Under the pieces are notes generated by a model. The model was not told the DNA's origin. It did no database searches and saw nothing but the letters and a program-made list of their open reading frames with translations. Made by a program: the position numbers and the translations under genes. 64,000 nt of DNA from Nocardia asteroides (GTDB lineage Bacteria > Actinomycetota > Actinomycetes > Mycobacteriales > Mycobacteriaceae), in the NCBI RefSeq assembly GCF_900637185.1, contig NZ_LR134352.1, positions 4,144,001 to 4,208,000 of the forward strand. Direction: 5' to 3'. Below, in pieces: positions 57,618 to 64,000 of the stretch (its first letter is position 1; every line of letters begins with the position of its first letter).

Positions 57618-59810
57618 TCAGATGCCGACCGGGTCGGCGATCTTCGCGTCCGTGTCGGCCGAGGTGGAGGTGGCGACAGGGCTCACCCGCACCCAGGTGT
57701 TGTTGACCGCCGCCGTGCCGCTGAGGGGATCGGTCCGGGTGGGGTCGTGCAGCAGGTTGACATTGACGCCCGGTTGCGCGGCCGCCACGGTCCAGCCGAC
57801 ACCGGGTTCGCCGTGACCCCAGCCGTGCGGGATCGCCACCACGCCGCTGCGGATGTCGTCGCTGATCTCCACCGGCAGCAGGATCGCGCCGACCGCGGAT
57901 TCCACCCGGGCCTGGTGGCCGTCGGTGAGGCCGCGATGGGCGGCGTCGGTGGGGTGCATGAGGACGGTGCAGCGGTCGCGGCCCTTCATCATCGACGGGA
58001 TGTTGTGCAGCCACGAGTTGTTGCTGCGCAGGTGGCGGCGTCCGATCAGCTGCAGGTCGTAGCCGGTGGCCGGGGTCGCGTCGGTGGCGAGGAGTTCGCG
58101 CAGCGCGGTCACGAAGTCCGGTGGTGTCAGCTGGACCTTGCGGTCCTTGGTGCCGATCAGCTTTGCCAGTCGCGGCACCAGCGGGCCCAGGTCGATACCA
58201 CCGGCGGCCGCGCGGATCTTGCTGATGGTCAAGCCTTTCCGGCCGCGGCGCAGCACGCCGTGCGGGCCGGTGGCGACCGCGGCCGCGGTCAGCCGCAGGG
58301 GGCTGAGCTGGTCGAGCAGGCCGGTGAGCACGCGGCCGGTGAGGCGGCGCGCGGGCAGCGGGACCAGTTCGGCCACCAGCCGGGCCAGGATCTGCCAGTC
58401 CTCGAACGCGTCGGGGGCCGGCTCGAACACCGCGGCGTCGAAACGGGCGTTGTTGCGGACGCTGAACACCGGGAACAGGATGTTGAGTTCCTCGCGTTCC
58501 AGCGGGGAGACCGGCGGCAGGATGATGTCGGCGTGGCGGGTGGTCTCGGTGACATACATGTCGACGGCGACGTAGAAGTCCAGCGATGCCAGCGCTTCGT
58601 CGAGCTTGCCGCCCTGCGGCGTGGACAGCACCGGATTGCCGGCGTAGGTGATCATCGCCCGGATCCGGTCGGGGCCCTCGGCGAGGATGTCCTGGGCGAG
58701 GGCCGCGACGGGCAGTTCACCGCGGAAGGATTTGTGGGTGCCGGATCGGTCGGTCCATGCGCCGTAGCCCATGGGCAGGTATTTCCCGAAGCGGGCGGCG
58801 TCCACGGGCGGGGTCGCGAACATCTGCCCGCCCACCCGGTCCAGGTTGCCGGTGACGGCGTTGACGACGTTGACCAGCCAGTGCGTGAGCACCCCGGTGG
58901 TCTGCAGGCACACCCCGATGCGCGCGTACAACACGGCCGACGAGGCGGCGGCGTGGTCGCGGGCCAGGCGGCGGATGGTGTCGGCGTCGACCCCGGCGAG
59001 CGGGGCCATCAGCTCCGGTGCGGTGGTGGCGACCAGGCCCGACAGTTCGGTCCAGCCCGCGCACTGGAAGCGCACGGCCCGCTCGTCGCAGAGTCCTTCG
59101 GTGACCAGCACGTGCAGCATCCCCAGCAGCAGGTACACATCACCGCCGGGGCGCACCGCGACGTGTTCGTCGGCCAGGCGCGCGGTCTCGGTGCGGCGTG
59201 GATCGATCACGACGACGGTGCCGCCGCGTTTGCGCACGTCGCGGATCCGCAGTTTCGCTCCGGGCATGGTGGTGATCGAGCCGTTGGACACCGCCGGGTT
59301 GGCGCCGAGCACCACCAGCCGGTCGGTGTTGTCGATATCGGCGACCGGCATGAGCACATTGGCGCCGAACATCCGCCAGGCCACGAACTCCTGCGGGAAC
59401 TGATCGATGGAGGACGCGGAGAAGAAGTTGCGGGTGAGCAGCGCGATGCGCAGCAGCACGCCGTAGAGCACCGAGGAACTGTGCGCGGCGGGGTTGCCCA
59501 TGTACATTCCGACGGCGCTGGGCCCGTGTTCGGCCCGCACCGCCCGCAAGCGCTGCCCGATCTCGCGGAACGCCTCGTCCCAGCCGATCGGTTCGAAGGT
59601 GTCGCCGACGCGGCGGACCGGGGTGCGCAGGCGGTCGGGGTCGTGGTGCAGGCCGCCCATGGCGGTCGCCTTCGGGCAGATGTAGCCCCGCGACAGGACG
59701 TCGTCGGGGTTGCCTTCGATCCTGGTGACCTGTTCGTCCTCGACCGTCACCAGAATTCCGCAGTGCGCCTCGCACAGCGTGCACTGCCGGGCAATCGTTC
59801 TGTTGCTCAC
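57618..59810 (-). CDS. Molybdopterin-dependent oxidoreductase (DMSO reductase superfamily)
   Basis: 730 residues from a GTG with GTGGGGA upstream. The N-terminal [4Fe-4S] site is complete (CTLCEAHC, then Cys in GYICPKA). Domains for bis-MGD binding follow: EPIGWDEAFREIGQRL, LGANPAVSNGS, VVVIDPRRTETARLAD, MITYAGNPV, and C-terminal IPHGWGH. At the usual metal-ligand position the sequence reads GNPAAHSSS, so the ligand may be Ser, or no side-chain ligand may exist; I cannot fix it. No signal peptide is seen, so it is cytoplasmic. Similar proteins are annotated as formate-dehydrogenase- or BisC-like. A ferredoxin is encoded about 1 kb upstream on the same strand. Confidence 0.82.
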   Translation of the reverse strand: MSNRTIARQCTLCEAHCGILVTVEDEQVTRIEGNPDDVLSRGYICPKATAMGGLHHDPDRLRTPVRRVGDTFEPIGWDEAFREIGQRLRAVRAEHGPSAVGMYMGNPAAHSSSVLYGVLLRIALLTRNFFSASSIDQFPQEFVAWRMFGANVLMPVADIDNTDRLVVLGANPAVSNGSITTMPGAKLRIRDVRKRGGTVVVIDPRRTETARLADEHVAVRPGGDVYLLLGMLHVLVTEGLCDERAVRFQCAGWTELSGLVATTAPELMAPLAGVDADTIRRLARDHAAASSAVLYARIGVCLQTTGVLTHWLVNVVNAVTGNLDRVGGQMFATPPVDAARFGKYLPMGYGAWTDRSGTHKSFRGELPVAALAQDILAEGPDRIRAMITYAGNPVLSTPQGGKLDEALASLDFYVAVDMYVTETTRHADIILPPVSPLEREELNILFPVFSVRNNARFDAAVFEPAPDAFEDWQILARLVAELVPLPARRLTGRVLTGLLDQLSPLRLTAAAVATGPHGVLRRGRKGLTISKIRAAAGGIDLGPLVPRLAKLIGTKDRKVQLTPPDFVTALRELLATDATPATGYDLQLIGRRHLRSNNSWLHNIPSMMKGRDRCTVLMHPTDAAHRGLTDGHQARVESAVGAILLPVEISDDIRSGVVAIPHGWGHGEPGVGWTVAAAQPGVNVNLLHDPTRTDPLSGTAAVNNTWVRVSPVATSTSADTDAKIADPVGI

Positions 59811-59961
59811 CGGTTTCCCCACCTTTCGCCGAATCGCTCGTTCCACGCTAACCCGGCGAACCGCCGGACAGATCCGTCTACGGTCGGAGATTCCGGACGG
59901 TCCCACTGGGCGGAATACGCGCAGTGTCGACATCTCCGGGGCGTCCGGTAAGGATGGGGCG

Positions 59962-60858
59962 ATGTCGACGCGTGAACTGGTGGTGCTCGGAACGGCCGGA
60001 GCTGTGCCGACCCGGCGCCGCAATCACAACGGGTATCTGCTGCGCTGGGACGGTCGCGGGGTGCTGTTCGATCCCGGGGAGGGGATTCAACGGCAGATGT
60101 CGCGGGCCGGTGCGTCGGCGACCGAACTGCACTGGGTGTGTGTCACGCACTTGCACGGAGACCATTGCCTCGGGGTGCCCGGAGTGATCCAGCGTCTGGG
60201 CCGCGACGGGGTACCGCACGCGGTGCACGCCGTGTTCCCCGCGGAGGGGGCCCGGTATTGGGAGCGGCTGAAGTACGCGAGCAGCTATCACGACGAGCCG
60301 CACCTGGTGGAGCATCCGGTGAGCGGGGCCGGAGAGACCTTGCCCGCCGAGGGATTCACGGTGACCGCGCTGCCGCTCGCGCACAGCATCCCGACCTTCG
60401 GGTACCGCATCGCCGAGCCGGACGGGCGCACCTTCCTGCCCGAGAAGCTCCGCGAGCACGGCATCTCGGGGGCCGCCATCCGGGAACTGGCCGGGCCGCT
60501 GCTCGCGGAGTGCACGACGACGCGACCGGGCCAAAAGGTGGCCTTCGTGATGGATACCGGGCTGTGCGACAACGTGTTCGCCCTCGCCGACGGGGTGGAC
60601 ATGCTCGTCATCGAATCGACATTCCTGGACTCCGAGACCGAACAGGCCGCCGATCGCGGGCACCTCACGGCCCGGCAGGCCGGTGAAGTGGCGCGGGCCT
60701 GCGGGGTGCGCACCCTGGTACTGACCCATTTCTCCGAACGCTACGGCGAATCCGACGATCCACTGTTCCTGGAACAGGCCGGCTTCCCCGACGCTGTGCT
60801 GGCCCACGACCTGGACCGCATCCCGCTGCCGCCGCGCCGTATGCCCGGGGTGAACTAG
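59962..60858 (+). CDS. rnz: Ribonuclease Z (tRNA 3' endonuclease)
   Basis: 298 residues, metallo-beta-lactamase fold. The metal site THLHGDHCLG is the tRNase Z version of HxHxDH, and AHSIPTFGYR, FVMDTG and LTHFSERYG match the tRNase Z family. It removes 3' trailers of tRNA precursors; arylsulfatase-like members share the fold. The ATG at 59962 follows AAGGAT by 6 nt, which could be either a Shine-Dalgarno or a -10 box. The stop overlaps the convergent ferredoxin stop by 4 bp. It lies between the molybdopterin enzyme and the ferredoxin, on the opposite strand. Confidence 0.88.
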   Translation: MSTRELVVLGTAGAVPTRRRNHNGYLLRWDGRGVLFDPGEGIQRQMSRAGASATELHWVCVTHLHGDHCLGVPGVIQRLGRDGVPHAVHAVFPAEGARYWERLKYASSYHDEPHLVEHPVSGAGETLPAEGFTVTALPLAHSIPTFGYRIAEPDGRTFLPEKLREHGISGAAIRELAGPLLAECTTTRPGQKVAFVMDTGLCDNVFALADGVDMLVIESTFLDSETEQAADRGHLTARQAGEVARACGVRTLVLTHFSERYGESDDPLFLEQAGFPDAVLAHDLDRIPLPPRRMPGVN

Positions 60859-61205
60859 CGGGCCGCGGCCGGATAGTCGCGCACGTAATCGGTGTCGACG
60901 CCGAGGACACCGACCGCGGTGGCGCCCCCGGGCTGACCCAACGGCGCGTCGCGCCCGGGCAGCGGTTCGGCGAAGAACCGGGCGTTCTCCTCCAGGAACT
61001 GTTCCTGACCGGCCGGGATGTCGTCCTCGTAGTGGATCGCCTCGACCGGGCACACCGGTTCGCAGGCCCCGCAGTCGATGCACTCGTCGGGTTGGATGTA
61101 GGCCATCCGATTGCCGACGAAGATGCAGTCGATCGGGCATTCGTCGACGCAGGCCCGATCCAGCACGTCGACACAGTCGGCCCCGATCACGAATGTCACG
61201 GTCAT
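60855..61205 (-). CDS. 7Fe-type ferredoxin (FdxA-like)
   Basis: 116 residues from an ATG with GGCGAGGAG upstream. The N-terminal half has CVDVLDRACVDECPIDCIF for a [3Fe-4S] cluster (the expected second Cys of the CxxCxxC is replaced, as in FdxA), and CIDCGACEPVCPVEAI for a [4Fe-4S] cluster. A tail of about 45 residues follows, as in mycobacterial FdxA/FdxC. Such ferredoxins carry electrons to P450s or oxidoreductases; the nearby molybdopterin enzyme is a possible partner. The upstream frame extension from 61283 is not needed. Confidence 0.88.
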   Translation of the reverse strand: MTVTFVIGADCVDVLDRACVDECPIDCIFVGNRMAYIQPDECIDCGACEPVCPVEAIHYEDDIPAGQEQFLEENARFFAEPLPGRDAPLGQPGGATAVGVLGVDTDYVRDYPAAAR

Positions 61206-61321
61206 CTCCTCGCCGCTCCCACGATCCCACCCGGGATCCACACCAATCCTCGCGTCGCTCACGTGCGCCTGGTAGTGGTCCATCGCCTAGAACCTCATCA
61301 ACGCCCCTTATGCCTCACCGG

Positions 61322-61774
61322 TCACCGCACGGGAAACTCCGTGATCTGTCGCTCCCATTCCTGGGCGGCGAGTTCAAGTGCCACGGACTCGATGTCGAGC
61401 TCCACCAGGAACTCGTCGAGGCGTTGTGTACCCTCGCGCCACGGCGGTGCGGCCTCTTGCGAGAACGCGACTCCGACCCTGCAGGCGTCGTCGCGGACGA
61501 ACGACAGCACCGGCTCCAGGAATCGCAACTCCTGTGGTGTGACACCGACCCCACCCCGCAGCCACGGCGAAACTTCCTGCGCTTCGCCGACCAGCATGCA
61601 CGCGTCGGCGAACGCCCAGCTCCCCGATGGGGTGCGCACTTCCCCATGGACGACCAGCCAGTTGTCGTCATAACGATTGCCCGAGGTTCTGGCGAATTGG
61701 TAGCGCAGCGGGCGCAACTCGATCCGGTGGTGACGATCAGCGAGAATCACCAACCAAGAATCGCAGACGACCAT
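61322..61774 (-). CDS. WapI-type immunity protein (no toxin in view)
   Basis: 150 residues. The pattern YDDNWLVVHGEVRTPSGSW, then FADACMLVGEAQEVSPWL and a later LDIESVALELAAQEWERQ, is that of WapI-like immunity proteins, which neutralise C-terminal toxin domains of polymorphic toxins such as WapA. No toxin, RHS or ESX-type partner gene is adjacent; neighbours are a ferredoxin and a YegP protein. It may be an orphan guarding against toxins of relatives. The ATG at 61774 has no clear Shine-Dalgarno; GTG at 61750 is an alternative. The family call is from pattern recognition only. Confidence 0.65.
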   Translation of the reverse strand: MVVCDSWLVILADRHHRIELRPLRYQFARTSGNRYDDNWLVVHGEVRTPSGSWAFADACMLVGEAQEVSPWLRGGVGVTPQELRFLEPVLSFVRDDACRVGVAFSQEAAPPWREGTQRLDEFLVELDIESVALELAAQEWERQITEFPVR

Positions 61775-61903
61775 TCAGAGGCTGTCGCCGCGAACCGAAT
61801 CCAGGCATGGCGAACTGGCCGGTCAGCGGCAGGGTTCGAGCTCCGTGTCGTTCCTGTCGACGAAGAGGCGGGCGGGAATGCCGAGGTCGGCGGTTACCTG
61901 GGG

Positions 61904-62092
61904 TTATTTGGCGGTGGTGAGGTCTACGAGGGGGGCGCCTGCGGCGTTGGTCTGGACTGAGGAGATGCCCTTTTTGGCGGCGTCCTTGGATTCGTAGGCC
62001 TGGGAGGAGGCGATGATTTCGCCGTTGCCCGCCTTGAGGCGCCAGCGGAATTTGCCGGACGCGTCGGTGAAGATCTCGAACTTTCCTGCCAT
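61904..62092 (-). CDS. YegP/DUF1508 family small protein
   Basis: 62 residues, a single YegP (DUF1508) repeat: KFEIFTDASGKFRWRLKAGN, then EIIASSQAYESKDAAKKGI. E. coli YegP has two such repeats; single-repeat versions are common in actinobacteria. The function is unknown. The ATG at 62092 follows AGCGAGG; the longer frame from 62161 adds an unlikely tail. It lies 136 bp after the NRPS stop on the same strand, separated by a hairpin. Confidence 0.85.
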   Translation of the reverse strand: MAGKFEIFTDASGKFRWRLKAGNGEIIASSQAYESKDAAKKGISSVQTNAAGAPLVDLTTAK

Positions 62093-62171
62093 GACCGGCC
62101 TCGCTTCTTTCGAAGGGGAAAACTCGTCTGTAGCGCAGGATAACCCGGGGTGGGCGTGCACCGCGGATTAT

Positions 62172-62212
62172 CGATTCGCCCTGGCCAGGGGCAATGCGGC
62201 CAGGGCGAATCG
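62172..62212 (-). terminator. Terminator hairpin after the NRPS gene
   Basis: Perfect 15-bp arms at 62172-62186 and 62198-62212 (core GCCCTGGCC / GGCCAGGGC) with an 11-nt loop, 16 bp past the NRPS stop on the minus strand. There is no U-run, as usual in actinobacteria. Confidence 0.75.
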
Positions 62213-62228
62213 GGTCAGGCGGCTCGGG

Positions 62229-64000
62229 TCACAGTTGCAGGGCGGCGGCGATGGTAGCCAGGGCCGTCGGGTCGGTCATGCGCCAGTGGGTTGCATCGAC
62301 TGCATGATTGCGCACGGTGCCGGTGAGGGCGTCGGTCCAGGAGTCGGCGTTGGTGGTGCCGGTCGGGTCGTCCTGGGCAGCCGTGAAATAGGAGATATCG
62401 CCGGTGAAACGGCGGGGACGGTAGGCGGCGTCGAGGGTGGCGGAGGCGGTGGCCGCGTCGAGGATGCGATCGATCCGGGTGGCGTCCAGGGCGGTCGTGG
62501 CGCCGGTCAGTTCGGTGAGCGCCTTTGCCAGGGTCTGGGCGTCGAGGGTGTCGTCGCCCAGCTGGGTGCCGGAGAATCCGCCGAGCAGGTCGGCGGCGGT
62601 GACCCGGGCGGGTACGGCCGCCGGTGCCGCGGCGGTGAGGGTGCTGTCGAGCATCGCCAGCACGGCGACCTCCTCGCCGTCCGCCTGGAGCTGGACCGCC
62701 ATGGCGTGGGCGATGACGCCCCCGAGGGACCAGCCGAGCAGGTGGTAGGGGCCTTCCGCTTGGACCTCACGGATCTGCTTGATGTAGAGCCGCGCCCATT
62801 CCTCGATCGAATCCGGTAGCGGTTCGCCGGAACTCAGCGCGGGTGACTGCAGGCCGTAGAGGGGCCGTTCGGGGTCCAGGTGCGCGGCCAGACCGCTGAA
62901 GGACCAGGCGACGCCGCTGATCGGATGCACACAGAACAGCGGTGCCCGGGTTCCGGACGGACGCAACGGCAGCAGCATGCCGAAGGCCGCCTCGGTGCCG
63001 GTGCTGTCGGCGCCGCCCGCGCGCAGGGTCGCGAGCAGCCCGGCCGGGGTCGGGGTGGTGAAGATCCACGTCACCGGGATCGGCGCGGCGACCGCCTCGG
63101 CGAGCTGGGCGGCCAGGCGCGTCGCGGACAGCGAGGTGCCGCCGAGCTCGAAGAAGTGGTCGTCGAGGCCGGCCCGGTCCAGGCGCAGGACATCGGCGAA
63201 GACGTCGCACACGGTCTGCTCGATCGCGGTGGCGGGTGCACGGTAGGTGCGTGCGGCCAGCTCCGGCGCGGGCAACGCGGCCCGGTCGACCTTGCCGACG
63301 TGGGTGAGCGGGATCCGGTCGAGCACCACGACGGTGGCGGGCACCATGTGCGCGGGCAGCGTGCGCGCCGCCCAGTCCAGCAGTGCGTCCACGGTGACCG
63401 TGCGGTCCCCGGCGGCGACCACATACGACACCAGCACTGTTTCCCCGGCCTGGTTCTCCCGTCCCACGGTGACCGCGAATCCGACGTCGTCGTGCGCGCC
63501 GAGGACCGCGTCGATCTCCTCGAGTTCGATGCGGAAGCCGCGGATCTTGGTCTGGAAGTCGGTACGGCCGCGGTACTCCAGTTCCCCGTCGCCGTTCCAC
63601 ACCGCGACATCACCGGTGCGGTAGAGACGGGTGCCGGGCTGGAACGGATTGGCGACAAATCGTTCGGCGGTGAGGTCGGGCCTGCCGAGATACCCGGAGG
63701 CCAGCTGTGCCCCGGCCAGATACAGCTCGCCGGGAACACCGACCGGTACCGGCCGCAGCCACGCATCGAGCACGTACACCTGACTGTTCCAGACCGGCTT
63801 GCCGATCGGGACCGTCACCGTGTCGGTGGCGCCGACCCGGTGGCTGGTGATGGACACGGCCGCCTCGGTGGGCCCGTACACGTTGAACAGGGTCATGTTC
63901 GGTGCCGCGGCCGCGAACCGGCGGGCCAGCGCGACCGGCAGTGTCTCGCCGATGGCCAGCACCCGGCGCAGCGAACCCGGCAGGGTCTCGGTGAGCAGCG
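62229..64000 (-). CDS. Non-ribosomal peptide synthetase, C-terminal part (A-PCP-TE)
   Basis: The frame stays open to the window edge; about 590 residues are visible. Order: end of an adenylation domain (A5 NVYGPTEAAV, A7 LYRTGDVAVW, A8 GRTDFQTKIRGFRIE, A10 THVGKVDRAAL with the catalytic Lys), a peptidyl carrier (DHFFELGGTSLSATRL with the phosphopantetheine Ser), and a type I thioesterase (LLGWSLGGVIAHAM with the nucleophile Ser and a late His in VDATHWRMTD). The TE means this is the final module, releasing the product by hydrolysis or cyclisation. The residues that set substrate specificity (A3-A5) are mostly outside the window, so the amino acid cannot be predicted. A hairpin follows the stop. 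Confidence 0.95.
   Translation of the reverse strand, partial: LLTETLPGSLRRVLAIGETLPVALARRFAAAAPNMTLFNVYGPTEAAVSITSHRVGATDTVTVPIGKPVWNSQVYVLDAWLRPVPVGVPGELYLAGAQLASGYLGRPDLTAERFVANPFQPGTRLYRTGDVAVWNGDGELEYRGRTDFQTKIRGFRIELEEIDAVLGAHDDVGFAVTVGRENQAGETVLVSYVVAAGDRTVTVDALLDWAARTLPAHMVPATVVVLDRIPLTHVGKVDRAALPAPELAARTYRAPATAIEQTVCDVFADVLRLDRAGLDDHFFELGGTSLSATRLAAQLAEAVAAPIPVTWIFTTPTPAGLLATLRAGGADSTGTEAAFGMLLPLRPSGTRAPLFCVHPISGVAWSFSGLAAHLDPERPLYGLQSPALSSGEPLPDSIEEWARLYIKQIREVQAEGPYHLLGWSLGGVIAHAMAVQLQADGEEVAVLAMLDSTLTAAAPAAVPARVTAADLLGGFSGTQLGDDTLDAQTLAKALTELTGATTALDATRIDRILDAATASATLDAAYRPRRFTGDISYFTAAQDDPTGTTNADSWTDALTGTVRNHAVDATHWRMTDPTALATIAAALQL

Noticed and set aside
57747..59951. 734-residue plus-strand ORF opposite the molybdopterin gene
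   Set aside because: Shadow of the opposite strand; the minus-strand frame has a complete iron-sulfur site and bis-MGD motifs.

Overview
The window is a high-GC actinobacterial chromosome segment. The best fit is Nocardia or a close relative (Nocardiaceae, Mycobacteriales). The signs are a fused HadA/HadB mycolate dehydratase, an Eis-type acetyltransferase, a complete 14-subunit-type nuo locus preceded by a response-regulator-like gene as in mycobacteria, an NRPS, and many start codons that follow a TAnnnT -10 box by only 6-8 nt (leaderless promoters). No rRNA, tRNA, insertion sequence, phage or CRISPR was seen.

Layout. 1-10.8 kb: end of a subtilisin-like protease, Eis-like acetyltransferase, UvrA2-like ATPase with a coupled membrane protein, a membrane-anchored binding protein, an NmrA-type reductase, an ABC-F protein and a DHA2 drug exporter. 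10.9-17.7 kb: hydrolases and reductases (alpha/beta hydrolase, two paralogous epoxide hydrolases, a saccharopine-dehydrogenase-like protein) beside their own regulators (WYL, TetR, MarR), with palindromic operators in the divergent gaps. 17.7-21.9 kb: two secreted lipoprotein hydrolases that both look damaged, one by an apparent internal deletion and one by a 29-bp tandem duplication that shifts the frame, then a VWA lipoprotein and a methyltransferase. 21.9-37.5 kb, minus strand: nuoABCDEFG-(HI)-JKLMN, complex I, with nuoH and nuoI joined in one reading frame. 37.5-40.4 kb: response-regulator-like protein, an unknown protein and a bacterial poly(ADP-ribose) glycohydrolase. 40.4-46.3 kb: divergent cbbR and cbbLSX-fbp-prk, the Calvin-cycle-specific genes (red-like form I RuBisCO, its activase, FBPase and phosphoribulokinase).

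46.3-57.6 kb: a TIM-barrel-like protein divergent from a TetR gene across a perfect palindrome; dinB divergent from an AlkZ-like DNA glycosylase with a perfect LexA-type box at the dinB start; small redox, NUDIX and membrane genes; a DHA2 exporter plus thioesterase divergent from an HxlR regulator; fused hadAB. 57.6-64 kb: a molybdopterin oxidoreductase and a 7Fe-type ferredoxin flanking RNase Z, a WapI-type immunity protein without a visible toxin, a YegP protein, and the 3' end of an NRPS (A-PCP-TE) that runs off the window.

How the parts relate. The cbb operon supplies the two reactions unique to the Calvin cycle and would need NADPH and ATP from respiration, but no CO dehydrogenase or hydrogenase lies in view. 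The most notable observations are the nuoH-nuoI fusion, the slippage-type frameshift in the beta-lactamase-family gene, the cbb operon with its CbbR-region palindromes, and the shared SOS box between dinB and the AlkZ-like gene.
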